Below, piece by piece: positions 10,427-20,648 of a stretch of DNA of 64,000 nt. The stretch comes from Lycium barbarum. Taxonomy: Eukaryota > Streptophyta > Magnoliopsida > Solanales > Solanaceae. A program made the translations under genes and the position numbers. Each line of letters begins with the position of its first letter. Position 1 is the first letter of the stretch. The notes under the pieces were generated by a model. The model was given only the letters and a program-made list of their open reading frames with translations. It searched no databases and was not told the origin of the DNA. Location of the stretch: positions 24,750,336 to 24,814,335 of the forward strand of contig NC_083340.1 of the NCBI RefSeq assembly GCF_019175385.1, in the 5' to 3' direction.

Positions 10427-11196
10427 TTAGTCAAGAAAGTCATGTAATGAAATTTCTCATTTATCTAAAACTTCTTATAATATAAGATGCTTAATTACCA
10501 AATTAAAGACAATATATAAGGCAACTGAACAATACATATATTTCGTATCTCGTGATTTTTTTTATTAATTTAAAACTATTCCAAGACATATAGAGTACCC
10601 AGAGCCTTTGAAAACGAAAAGTATAAGAGAATAAAAAAGTTATTCATAAGAATAATAACACCCAAAATTAATTAAATGACATCACGGAAAAAAAAGACAC
10701 GGCAATCGCATATGATATTTCCATTCAAATAAGAAAACAATGGCTTGACAAAAAAGGATAATAATGTTTGACAATTCATACGTAATTAATTTATATAATT
10801 TTTTTACAAAAAAGTCTTGATATATGTATATTGCAAATCACTACTTCTGTATCTCAATTAATTACTCTGATCACCAATTATGTAGCTGAAGTAGAAATAA
10901 ATCTGTATGATGTTAATAACATAATAAAATTATAGGAGCCTTAAAACGGTTAGAGATTACCAAAAAGAGGGGGGGGGGGGGGGGGGGAGGGCGCACAATG
11001 TTTGTAAGACGCGATTGAGAATTAGTTACTCCATTATTTTAAAGAAGTGAATTGAAAGGAGAGAAAAAAGGATCAAAAGGATGACTTATTGGAAAAAACA
11101 TTATTGTCACTATTACTCTATGCACTTAGTAAGAAATAAGTTCTCACCGATGAATTTCAAAATTTTTGAACTTATAATTACAAATAAAAACAGTAT

Positions 11197-11247
<51 letters not shown>

Positions 11248-11601
11248 TCATTCCCTTATTATAGAAGTGTTCAAGCATTTGAGGAAAAGGAAAAAAGTGT
11301 ATTATATCACACAAAATACAAATAATAATATTTACATGACGTGTTTGAGATAAATACTCATCATGATTCAATATTTGATTCGTCGATGTCCCTGCAAAAT
11401 AGACATCAAATTGTCTCCAATAAATTTGAAACATAAATAAGAAAACAATTTGCCTCTTTATAAAATTTCTCGAATTTATAATAACAACCATAACAAATTG
11501 AACACGTCATACTAAAAGTGTTATAATATTGTCGAATTACTACTAACAAAAACACGTCACACCATTGTTACTAAAAAATATTGAAGAAGAAATGAAGAAT
11601 T
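10427..11601. other. AT-rich non-coding stretch
   Basis: No gene seen. It contains a G-run at about 10971-10987 and the CA/TA microsatellite listed separately. It may be the interior of the proposed Helitron. Confidence 0.5.
11193..11246. repeat. Compound (CA)n(TA)n(CA)n microsatellite
   Basis: A run of ac dinucleotides is followed by ta dinucleotides and then ac again. The short open frames across it on both strands are products of the repeat. Confidence 0.95.
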
Positions 11602-11922
11602 TTACATGTGATGAGGGGAAAAGAAGACGAAAAGAAGAAGCCAACAAATAGAAATGAGTTCACAGCTAGCCAATACCTGAAAAAGAAAATACTTGCAATG
11701 GTCATTGGATAAAGGCAACGTCGACTTAATCATATGATTAAGCTTCGTATCCATCAACTCATAAAACAAATAGATATCCTTGAAACTACTTGAATGAGTA
11801 GGCATCTTCTCATCCAAGCAATCCCATTCCCATTCCCCATGCCTTATATGCCGCAAAGCTTCAATTCTTCTTGAAATTTGCACCAAGAAGAAGGAAGTTG
11901 TTGAAGATGCTGGAATTAGCAA
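11602..11922 (-). pseudogene. MAP kinase fragment (plant group C type), degenerate
   Basis: The homologous core lies at 11677-11873. On the minus strand it shows RIEALR, RHIRHG, then SSFKDIYLFYELMD followed by LSNDHCKYFLFQ. This matches kinase subdomains III-V of plant MAP kinases, closest as recalled to group C (MPK1/2/7/14), where [20 protein letters not shown]-like text is usual. Part of the alpha-C helix is deleted, and the stretch after RHIRHG no longer reads as kinase. The histidine and aspartate of the usual D-L-H-Q segment are changed. Just after FLFQ the strand reads gtattgg, a possible splice donor, so this may be a first-exon fragment. The catalytic loop, activation loop and C-lobe are absent. 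It could have been carried here by the Helitron proposed around it. Confidence 0.75.
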
Positions 11923-12312
11923 AATGCTTAGTTCTTATTTTTTCGGATATTTACTTACCAAACCCAAAACAGTTAGTGATTAAATGATATTATTTAATTC
12001 TGGAAAACAAAAGAACACATGTAACTGATATGATTAAATGACATTATTGATAAACAGATACGTGGGCTTTAGTTCAACATATATCATGTGAGGCTTTTTT
12101 AAAGCCATTTAGTTAATAAATTATGTATAAAAATTCTAAAAAAAATGAGAAAAAAGATAAATAGGAATGGTGGTCATAGAGAGAGGTGTCACATCACCTT
12201 ATCTATGCCTAACTTTATATTATATATAGATTTAATCTCTGGTAAAATAATACTACATAACTTTTTGCATCGTAACTTATCCACATACTATTATGAGGAA
12301 AACAAAAGAAGG

Positions 12313-12459
12313 GGAAAGGGTCAAAATTGCCCCTCTATTCTGAGAAAAAGGCTAAAAATATCCTCCATTGCAAATTTGGGTAAAAAATACTCCTCCCGTC
12401 ATTAAAGTTTTCAAAAATACCCCTCTCCAAAAGTAAAGGGGTATTTTTGACCCTTTTCC
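12313..12459. mobile_element. Small MITE with 'aaagggtcaaaa' ends
   Basis: The left end ggaaagggtcaaaattgccc is mirrored at the right by ggggtatttttgaccctttt, giving about 25-bp imperfect inverted repeats over 147 bp. Repeats reading 'aaaatacccct' occur inside. No transposase. Confidence 0.6.
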
Positions 12460-12490
12460 TAAAAAAAAAAAGGAGTGATCAAATATTATA

Positions 12491-12706
12491 CTCCCTCTGT
12501 TTCAATTTGTTTGAACCTATTTCTTTTTTAGTCCGTGCCAAAATGAATGACCTCTTTCCTAATTTGGAAATAAATTCACTTTATGAATGATTTACAGCCA
12601 CATAAATTTTCAAGGCTTATTTTGAACCACAAGTTTCAAAAGTCTTCCCTCTTTCTTAAATGTCGTGCCCAATCAAATGGGTTCACATAAATTGAAACGG
12701 AGGGAG
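12491..12706. mobile_element. Stowaway-like MITE, 216 bp
   Basis: Terminal inverted repeats ctccctctgtttcaattt and aaattgaaacggagggag, flanked by TA on both sides (12489-12490, 12707-12708). These ends and the TA duplication define the Stowaway (Tc1/mariner) class. Confidence 0.9.
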
Positions 12707-13022
12707 TATTAATTAATGTTATTTCTATAAGGAAATTAAACCTCCTCGAATCCTAATAAAACATTGTATTATAAATTTATGATAATTTGTATGTGGAGAT
12801 TAGATCTTTTAAAACTTAAAACAAACCACCCCTAACTTATAATTTAAATGGGATATGGTGAAATTGAACCTCTTCCCAAAATAACCCGGGACCCTGGACC
12901 ACGCAATTAAACAACTTACGTCAACCCCGACCGGTGGCTCATGCTCCAATCTCTAGGCTAGGCTGGTCGGTCAGGCTGCCATAAAGGTGAGGGACCTTTC
13001 ATTAATATATTCCAAAATACTA

Positions 13023-13331
13023 GTTCCTCTGTTCATTTTTACTTATCTCTGCTTGACTTAACACCCCCGTTAAGATTAAGGTGTAATAAATAATATGTCA
13101 AATTTATTATATTATTCTTAATTATTTAAATCATTTAAAATAATTTAAATTAATAGAATATACTTTAAAAGTTATGCATCATTAATAATTTTATGAATTT
13201 TTCAATTTAATAACTAATAATAAGGATAATTAGGTAAAAAATAATAAATTATCTTTTAATTTTTCAAAGTAAACAAGTAATAATTGACATTTAATTATAA
13301 TAACCGGACAAGTAAAAATGGACGGAAAGAA
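13023..13331. mobile_element. Stowaway-like MITE, about 309 bp, just upstream of the DUF1336 gene
   Basis: The left end gttcctctgttcatttttac is mirrored by gtaaaaatggacggaaagaa at the right, with TA at both flanks. It ends about 160 bp before the likely TATA box of the gene, so it lies in the promoter region. Confidence 0.75.
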
Positions 13332-13489
13332 TACATGCTAGAAAGAGTTTTTGCTGAAAGAGGAAAACAATTGCGCAAATATTTGCTACATCCTTTTCCT
13401 AAGCTGTGATTTGTCAATCCCATTAAAAAAAGGGGCTTTATTGTAGTTTCTTGGAAACTCAAGGGCACTTGTATTCCACTACTCTCACA

Positions 13490-13496
13490 TATAAAC
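13490..13496 (+). promoter_or_regulatory. Probable TATA box
   Basis: tataaac lies 120 bp before the start codon, consistent with a 5' leader of roughly 90 bp. The choice rests on position and sequence only. Confidence 0.5.
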
Positions 13497-13615
13497 ACAC
13501 CCAAAAGTAGTACTCAATTGCCCTTTCTCATCGGAGAATTTTCCCATTACTTGCTACTACTACTACATTCCATTCACAATACGCTAACTGTAGCATAGCA
13601 GTCCCGGAAAAAAAA

Positions 13616-14506
13616 ATGTGCTCCACTAAGCAAAAACAAACGCAAAATCGCTCCGCCGACAACGGCGGCGACTGGCGTGAAGAAACCATCGCCGGCGGAT
13701 CCTTAAAACATGTAGATTTAGACAAAGGCAAAAACGGCTGGGCATCACCCCCAGGAAACCTATTCAACCTACGTGGCCCAAACTACTTAACCAAAAAGAC
13801 AAAAATACCCTCCGGCGCGTGGCTCTTACAACCCGCTGGTGTCGATTGGCTCCGATCCAACTCCAAACTCGACCACGTCCTCGCCCGACCCGACAACCGC
13901 GTCATGCACGCGCTTCGCAAATCCCACGCGCCTCTCAAAACATTCATAATCGCTGTTAATCTACAAGTCCCAGGTAGGGACCACCACAGTGCGGTTTTCT
14001 ACTTCGCCACAAACAACGACGAACCGATCGAACCGGGTTCATTACTCTACCGGTTCATTAACGGTGATGACGTGTACCGTAACTCCCGGTTCAAAATCGT
14101 GAACCGGATCGTTAAAGGTCCATGGATTGTTAAAGCAGCAGTTGGGAATTACTCAGCTTGTATATTAGGTAAAGCTTTAAATTGTTATTACCATAAAGGT
14201 CCTAATTATTTAGAAATTGACGTTGACATTGGTAGCTCAACAATTGCTAGTGCAATTTTACATTTGGCGTTAGGTTACGTAACGTCTGTTACGATCGATA
14301 TGGGGTTTTTAGTGGAGGCACAAACGGAAGAGGAGTTACCGGAGAAATTGTTTGGTGCTGTTAGGGTTTGTCAAATGGAGATGAGTTCAGCTACTTTTGT
14401 TGATAATACGACGTCGTCGTCGTCAAGGAAAGTATTACCTAATGGTAATTTACATAATAGTAGCAGAGTTCAAGCAGAGGAGAACGATGAAAATGAGGAG
14501 GATTAA
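13616..14506 (+). CDS. DUF1336 / EDR2 C-terminal domain protein, single exon
   Basis: This is the only intact host gene found. The 296-residue product has a DUF1336 domain (the C-terminal domain of ENHANCED DISEASE RESISTANCE 2) from about residue 41 to 254. It shows GWASPPGNLFNLRGPNYL at the start, KIPSGAWLLQPAGVDWL, then FYFATNNDEP, NSRFKIVNRIVKGPWIVK, a KGPNYLEID-VDIGSS block and a final LPEKLFGAVRVCQ. The START and PH domains of full-length EDR2 are absent. Short DUF1336-only proteins are a known plant subgroup, and their biochemical role is not established. The tail is Ser- then Asn/Glu-rich and looks disordered. The start at MCSTKQK is chosen because an A-rich leader (aaaaaaatgtg) precedes it and the frame is open to a TAA. 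The first ~450 bases are clearly more GC-rich than the second half. Confidence 0.9.
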   Translation: MCSTKQKQTQNRSADNGGDWREETIAGGSLKHVDLDKGKNGWASPPGNLFNLRGPNYLTKKTKIPSGAWLLQPAGVDWLRSNSKLDHVLARPDNRVMHALRKSHAPLKTFIIAVNLQVPGRDHHSAVFYFATNNDEPIEPGSLLYRFINGDDVYRNSRFKIVNRIVKGPWIVKAAVGNYSACILGKALNCYYHKGPNYLEIDVDIGSSTIASAILHLALGYVTSVTIDMGFLVEAQTEEELPEKLFGAVRVCQMEMSSATFVDNTTSSSSRKVLPNGNLHNSSRVQAEENDENEED

Positions 14507-14624
14507 GAAAAAAAAAATGACTTTCTAATTTAATGTTTTCTAATTCTGAGGGGAATTGTTGGTGAAATGAATCCCATGTAGATAGATGTCTAATTTTAAG
14601 GTTAAGTTTTTTTTTTTTTCCTCT

Positions 14625-14630
14625 AATAAA
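14625..14630 (+). terminator. Poly(A) signal aataaa
   Basis: aataaa occurs 119 bp after the stop codon, in a T-rich stretch, a plausible 3'-end signal for the DUF1336 gene. Confidence 0.5.
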
Positions 14631-14738
14631 AGTTCCTTTTTTCCTCTCATTACTTGCTTTTGTTTATTTTTTATTTGAGTTTTAACTTTCACCTGTTATG
14701 CTACTCCATTTATTTCTGTTCTTACAAATTTGTCAACA

Positions 14739-15176
14739 GACGTATCTATTAGACTCACCCAAAAATGTTCATTTGTGGAAAACTCAGCCAAAATTATTCA
14801 AGTAGTGAAACATTATACTATTAGAGTAGCCTTTTAGTATTTGTTACGTATTGATTTCATATGATTAGAAATTTAACAAAGCAACTAGAAGCACTTTAAT
14901 TATGTATAACTTTATTATATGTACTCTCTTTAATAATGTATTTTCTTATATATATATGCTAGTATTATAAGAAATTTGATGAATAGGCATACCTATTAGA
15001 CTCGCCCAAAATTTTACGTTTGTGGGAACTCAGCCTTGGGGTAATTTTTTAGTACTACTTGTTATTACTGACTCAATACGATTAGAAAATTAACAAAACA
15101 TGAAGCACTTAAATTCTAAAACTTTATTGGTACCCTCTCTTTAATAATGTATTTTCTTATATGTATATGTGCATGT
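14739..15176. repeat. Diverged ~247-bp direct duplication in the 3' flank of the DUF1336 gene
   Basis: The block starting gacgtatctattagactc at 14739 recurs, diverged, as ggcatacctattagactc at 14986. Both copies carry 'aactcagcc', 'gaagcactt' and 'taataatgtattttcttata' in the same order. The second copy is shorter, with internal deletions. Confidence 0.8.
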
Positions 15177-16038
15177 TCTATGAACATCATATGTGTAATA
15201 TATTTGTGGATGTGTGCGTGTGTGAGGGATTTTAGATGATAAGATATGTTATTTTATATCATCATAATAAAATGGTTTCTAATGGAAACAAAAAGCAAAA
15301 ATGGGGTAGAATGACAAGTTTCTTGTTTGGATTCGATTAGTTACTTTGTATTGAAATTATTGGCCGATTAACTAACTAGTACTGGCTTTGCCTTGTTCCG
15401 GCTTATATGGATTTGTAATCTGTACTTTGGGTTCTAAATACATCATTTTTGTTTTGTTGTTCACTTAAATTATTTTTTCATTGAAAAAATCAATGTCTAT
15501 ATGTGCACTCCGATACCAGAGTTGGTTGACAATTTTTGCTTATTAAAAGGCCAGTTGGATGTTAGTTTGATAATGCGGCATAGCAACACGTGTTTTCTGC
15601 GTTATTGATTGTACTGAAATTAAAAAGGTCGAGAATCGATATCAATAAAGGACAAATTACCGTGGGATAAATAATTATTTTCTTCTCTAACTTTGTCCTA
15701 AATATTAAACTCCCTCTCATAAGTTTTAGCTATACATATTTTCCTCTTATGTGATTTTTCTGTTTATCTTGCCGGCCAAATAACGTGATGACGAAAATGT
15801 CCCATGTTGGAACAAAATTTCTAAATTTGTCCACAATATTCTTCTTGCATCTTTTTGTAAAGCTGATTCAGTTGAGGAAAATCTGTGCATAGCATAGGGA
15901 AAGCCACCAAAGAAAGAAAAAGAGAAAAAGGTTGTCGACAAATTCTTCTGTAGCACTTGCACATCTACCAAGTATAATTGGAGTACCCTTGTAAGGTTTC
16001 CACCGACCTTTTTCTCTCCTTATATCTTTCAACGAAAT

Positions 16039-16063
16039 AGTAATAATAATAATAATAATAATA
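16039..16063. repeat. (TAA)n microsatellite
   Basis: Eight consecutive taa-type trinucleotides. They create a poly-Tyr frame on the other strand that is not a gene. Confidence 0.95.
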
Positions 16064-16370
16064 ACGATCTAAAAATACTATACTTAAATCTAAAGTATAG
16101 TAAATAGTTTTTACTGGATCTAAAAATGATCGGAGAACACTTAAATCTAAAGTTTTCAAGCAAAATTTAATGACGATCCGAACGTTTACGTATCCTTGAT
16201 GTATTGAACCTACATTATTGTACGTAGAAAAAAATATCAGGTTCTATATAAATTATTGATGTTTCGAAGTCTTGACACACGAGTAATCGTTGGTCAAAGT
16301 ATGGAAAAAAACAAAATAATAAAGTGTTGCAAAAATTAAAGTTAACCAATTTTTTTTTTAAATGTTTCTA

Positions 16371-16498
16371 TAACGCAGTATTTTACTGCGTTATGATTTT
16401 TTTTTTTACTCGTTCTATAACGCAGTATTTTACTGTGTTAAAGGACTTAACCGCGCTGTTACGGTTAAGTCCTTTAGAACAGTAAATTACTGCGCTAA
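16371..16498. repeat. Fold-back inverted repeat with 'taacgcagta' arms
   Basis: The palindromic unit taacgcagta-ttt-tactgcgtta (16371-16393) is followed by a near copy. A perfect 14-bp stem, aaaggacttaaccg (16440-16453) with cggttaagtccttt (16462-16475), then forms around an 8-base loop. The pairing continues outward with mismatches for about 36 bp per arm. This is probably a small non-autonomous transposon or its core. Confidence 0.75.
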
Positions 16499-17515
16499 AG
16501 GTACTTACGTCACTTTTTTTTGTTGGGATATCTTGGTTTAAAATTATTTTTTTTTGGGGGTCATTTTGCTTCCGGCCTCTACAAAGGCACAAGTATATGT
16601 GCAACGTACAATCACTTTGATCGCATGGTGAAGAAAAGTTACTTTCAATTTACTTGAGATACTGCCATTCTCCTGTGGAAAGACTATTTTAAGTTGTACG
16701 TTGAACCTCACTTTTGCACGAGAATCACAATTTTTTTTTGTATGTTTCTATATAGAAGATTTGCTTATACCATATATATGTAAACAAACATACCTTTATT
16801 TAAGTTAATAAAACTATATCACATAGGGGTTGGCCGAAGAGAGAGGTTCTTAAAATCTTCACTTTACCTATTAGATTTTTAGATGCTAGGTTGGGAAGAA
16901 ATTGAATGAAATTAAACTAAGTCAATTTTATTAGGAAAATATGAACACGGGCAATAGACACGGAAGCTTGACTTCTTTATCAATTTGCATCTTGAAGTCA
17001 ATAATATGGACTAACATATGCAACTTGTTTGTCTAATAAAGGATGCCCTTTTGAAATGAAGAGAAAAATTTATTGGCTTTTGGTTATATATATTATGTTT
17101 AGAGCAGGAAGATGAACAATTTTTTTTCTTTTTCTCTTTTACTAAAAGTGACAAAAGTACCAATGATCTGCCAGTATATATTTTAAAATTTATAGTCGTC
17201 AATTTCTTATAGAATAAGTTCAAGAAATTCATGGAAAGGGATGTTTAGTAAAAGTCTGAATCTGGTTTTTCAGGCTTTCGTTAGAAGAGAAAAAACAAAA
17301 GATGCAATCTTTCAATTTATTTATTTATTTCTATAGAAGTAGTAAAGGAGAGGCTAGGGTTATGGTATAAAGCTTGTTCTCTGCGCGCCATATGCGAATT
17401 TTGGATCCAGATTTAGTATACTTAAAATGAAAAATAAAAATGAGCCTGATCTTATTTTAATATATATATACTCATGATTCTAGTCGAGAGCAATGAATTC
17501 AATTGAATCCAAGTA

Positions 17516-17771
17516 CTCCCTCGGTCCATAGTACTTGACCATTTTCTCTTTAGCACGTCTCTTAAGAAATCATAAATAAAAGATGTATTTTACTATCTTA
17601 TCCTATCTCTCTCCGAAAAATACATTCTAATCAATATTGACTATTTTCAAGAACATTTAATACTAAAGGTAAGATGGAAAATATTTAATTAATTTTATCT
17701 TGGTTTTGTAAATAAACAAGTAATTTGGATATATATTTTTAGTAATGTGGCCAACTAATATGGGACGGAGG
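17516..17771. mobile_element. Stowaway-like MITE, 256 bp
   Basis: The left end starts ctccctcggtccatag, the right end reads tatgggacggag before g, and TA flanks both sides (17514-17515, 17772-17773). Confidence 0.8.
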
Positions 17772-17910
17772 TAATAATCCTAAATTCACCTCTACACTGC
17801 CTAATAAACTAAACTTCGGAGGTAAGTTTATATTACCTCTTTCTGTTACGTAGTATTCAATTTTCCTTCTTCGTGGCTTATCAATACCTTTTGCATCACA
17901 AACAACACAA

Positions 17911-17934
17911 CCCCCCCCCCCCCCCCCCCCCCCC
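17911..17934. repeat. Poly-C run
   Basis: 24 consecutive C followed by further C-rich sequence. It produces a poly-Gly frame on the minus strand. Its length may be uncertain in the assembly. Confidence 0.9.
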
Positions 17935-18230
17935 AACCCCCGACCCCAGGTCATACACACACACAAAAGAAAAAAAAAATTATAATATGCTCATTCAATG
18001 TATTTAATTTGGATCTAGGTACTACTCTTCTTTCATTGTCTTTGAGTTTGAAATGTTGCACTTCACCGTATTTCTTTTCCAATTTCTAACACATTAAAAT
18101 TTATTGTCAAAATTTGAATCGTTCTTTTTTAAATAGTCAAATTTGACTTTTGTAAATGAAACTAGGTGTGTTCTAATCAAAGAAAGTATTCCATCAAGTA
18201 TTTAGTTTTATATGAGATATATGTCTGAAC

Positions 18231-18348
18231 ATGAACTTTAATACGAAAGAAAGACTTCTCATATATGAACTTTAATACGAAAGAAAGACTTCTAACATAT
18301 ATGAGATATATGTCTGGACATGAACTTTAATACGAAAGAAAGACTTCT
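18231..18348. repeat. Three copies of a 29-bp unit
   Basis: The unit atgaactttaatacgaaaga plus gacttct-type ending occurs at 18231-18259, 18265-18293 and 18320-18348, with 'tatatgagatatatgtctg' linking sequence repeated around the outer copies. Confidence 0.85.
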
Positions 18349-18367
18349 AATATATATAAAAATGCTA

Positions 18368-18641
18368 CTCCCTCAGTTCTTTTTATTTGATTTTTTACTC
18401 TCTGTTCTATCTTACTTATCCGTTGTTGACTTGACACTCTTTTAAGAAATTATTTATTGGGTTTGTTTTACTAAATTATCCTTAATAATATTTTGAAAAT
18501 TTAAGTTTGACTTAATACGTTATGTAGTTACTTAATGATATATTGAAAGAGAATAATAAATATATTTTGATTTACTAAAATGGACAAGTAAAAAAAAAAA
18601 ATTAATCTTTAAGTATAAGTAATTAAAACAAACGGAGGAAG
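18368..18641. mobile_element. Stowaway-like MITE, about 274 bp
   Basis: Starts ctccctcagttctttttatt and ends aaaacaaacggaggaag, with TA at both flanks. It ends 57 bp before the Tat retrotransposon. Confidence 0.75.
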
Positions 18642-18698
18642 TAGCTATTGCACTAAGAAAGCTACTTTGAAACACTAATCAAGAATGTTATTTACTAT

Positions 18699-19282
18699 TG
18701 TATACGGGTAAAACTGAGGCAACAAATATCCTCGGTTTCCTGATATGAAAGCTATGCTCGGTCGGTATGAGACCGATCCTACCAGGACCCGGGATCCAAG
18801 CTCGACTTAGAACGAGGTGTTGAAGCGAGATGAAGAGGCGGTTAGGCACCATGACGAGAAGACCGAAATATCCGCCACCGGTCGGATATTTCGGCACCGA
18901 TCGTGCTATCAGTTATTTGGAAGATTCTATGCCTTATTTAGAATTGTACTAGGGTAGGACTCCTCTACTATACAAAGAGGAGGCCCCCTTTACTTTTTGG
19001 GGGGTTCTTTTCGGATACACTCACACATATGTATTGAGCAGATCACATAATTATCAAGATTCATCTTTTTAACTCTTTCATCGCTGTTCATTGCCAATAT
19101 CAGATCACAGTGGACTGACCTTGGTTCTTAGTACCCGAGGCCGATCAGCACCCATCGCGGTCAGATCTATATATTTCATTCTACTTCTTTGTTTGTCGTA
19201 TAATCTAACGTCGTGTTAAATTAAACCACATATCCTTAGCACCGCGTACAAATTCAATTGTTATCCATTTTTAGGGTAAACA
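18699..19282 (+). repeat. Tat 5' LTR
   Basis: Starts tgtatacgggtaaaa and ends ttagggtaaaca. The core promoter position has tatacaaag (about 18970), where the 3' LTR has tatataaag, so the TATA box driving the genomic RNA is altered by one base. Confidence 0.95.
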
Positions 19283-19285
19283 GTT

Positions 19286-19300
19286 TGGCGCCCACCGTGG
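19286..19300 (+). other. Tat primer-binding site candidate
   Basis: Three bases after the LTR the sequence reads tggcgcccaccgtgg. Starts of the form tggcgcc are common in Tat-lineage primer sites; the tRNA was not identified here. Confidence 0.6.
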
Positions 19301-19394
19301 GGCCTAGGATAATAGTGGAAGTTTAATACGAATTCTGATAACACTAGATATTTTTACGCTTGTTCTTTGAAGTTTGATTTCAGGTTCACCCGAC

Positions 19395-20648
19395 ATGTCA
19401 GACTCTCATTCTGTCAACTTTCACGCTGAATCAAGCCACCACGAGGGAAACGACAATGGGGTACCTAATAACAACGTGCTCCCAGTTGATCCTAACTTGA
19501 TCGGATCATCAATGGGTGACGTGCCCGTCGGTGGGGATAATGGAGCCACGCTGCAACAGTTCCGGAACCAATAGGACATGGCTATGGCACAGTTGCAAGC
19601 CTAGCAGGAGGTTATAGCACAACTGTAAAATCAAAATCGAGCACCCGATGTTGCTCCATCTGAACAGACTGAGGAAACCGAAGAAAGGTACATTGCTGGA
19701 AACAACAGGATCAATCTCGGACAAAATGTCGAGCTAATAAGGATGCTCGAAGAACTGACAAAATGAGTAGAATTCGAGGAACAGAAGATAGAGGCAAACG
19801 ACAAGAAGGTGGAGAACTATAATATAAGGGTCGACCAAATTCCTAGGGCACCTCCGGTATTGAAAGGATCGGATTCGAAAAAGTTCATTCAAATGCCTTT
19901 CCTGCCAAGTGCTACGCCGAAGCCGGTCCCGAAGAGGTTTCGTATGCCCGATATCCCAAAGTATACCAGGACTACCGACCCAAACGAGCACGTGACTGCA
20001 TACATATATGCTATTAAGGGCAATGATCTCGCCGAGGATGAGAGGGAGTCGATGCTGCTTAAGAAGTTTGGGGAAGCCCTATCCAAGGGAGCAATGATAT
20101 GGTATCACAACTTACCTGAGAATTCGATTGACTCATTTACTATGCTCGCGGATCCTTTTGTCAAAGCTCATGCCGGGACCATTAAGGTCGAAATCCGGAG
20201 ATCGGACTTGTTCAACATTAAACAGTGAGATGATAAAACCCTCCTTGAGTTTGTGACCCAGTTTCAAATGGAGCGTATGGACTTACCTCCGGTCACTGAC
20301 GATTGGGCCGTTCAGGCTTTTACGCAAGGGATCAACTCAAGAAGCTCGATCACATCTATGGAGCTGAAGCAAAATCTGGTAGAGTACCCAGCAATCGCTT
20401 GGGATGATGTGCACAACAGGTATCAATCAAAGATCAAGGTCGAGGATGATAAGATTTTGAGAGCCGCATCGGCATCGTGGCGTCCCAGTAAAGGGAATGA
20501 TCGATCGAGGAGAACAACAGATCGAGAACCGAGACCATCATACGACAGGTATCAGCCTTATCCGCCTGATCGAAGGGGTAACGGACGCAACAGCGAACCA
20601 CGCAAGAATGATAGGAGGAGCATCGGGGCCCACAAAATCGTGGACTGA
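19395..20648 (+). pseudogene. Tat gag
   Basis: Likely start at 19395 (MSDSHSV). One frame is interrupted by stops near 19572, 19603, 19627, 19765 and 20226, but shows the Tat gag core: PFLPSATPKPVPKRFRMPDI, then DPNEHVTAYIYAIKGNDL and SKGAMIWYHNLP. It continues at 20253 with VQAFTQGINSRS. The RGRS-like basic stretch (SKGNDRSRRTTDREPRPSYD) precedes a frameshift near 20640. Gag packages the RNA. Five or more stops rule out a functional product. Confidence 0.88.

Larger units (their letters stand above)
15177..17515. other. Intergenic; no gene seen
   Basis: Short frames here, for example at 15747-15971 and 16383-16604, show no recognisable domain. The stretch includes an inverted-repeat structure and a TAA microsatellite, annotated separately. 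Confidence 0.5.

Noticed and set aside
11081..11491. Open frames on both strands
   Set aside because: They run through the CA/TA microsatellite, giving His-Thr and Tyr-Ile runs.
17739..17966. Gly-rich minus-strand frame
   Set aside because: Produced by the poly-C run at 17911-17934.
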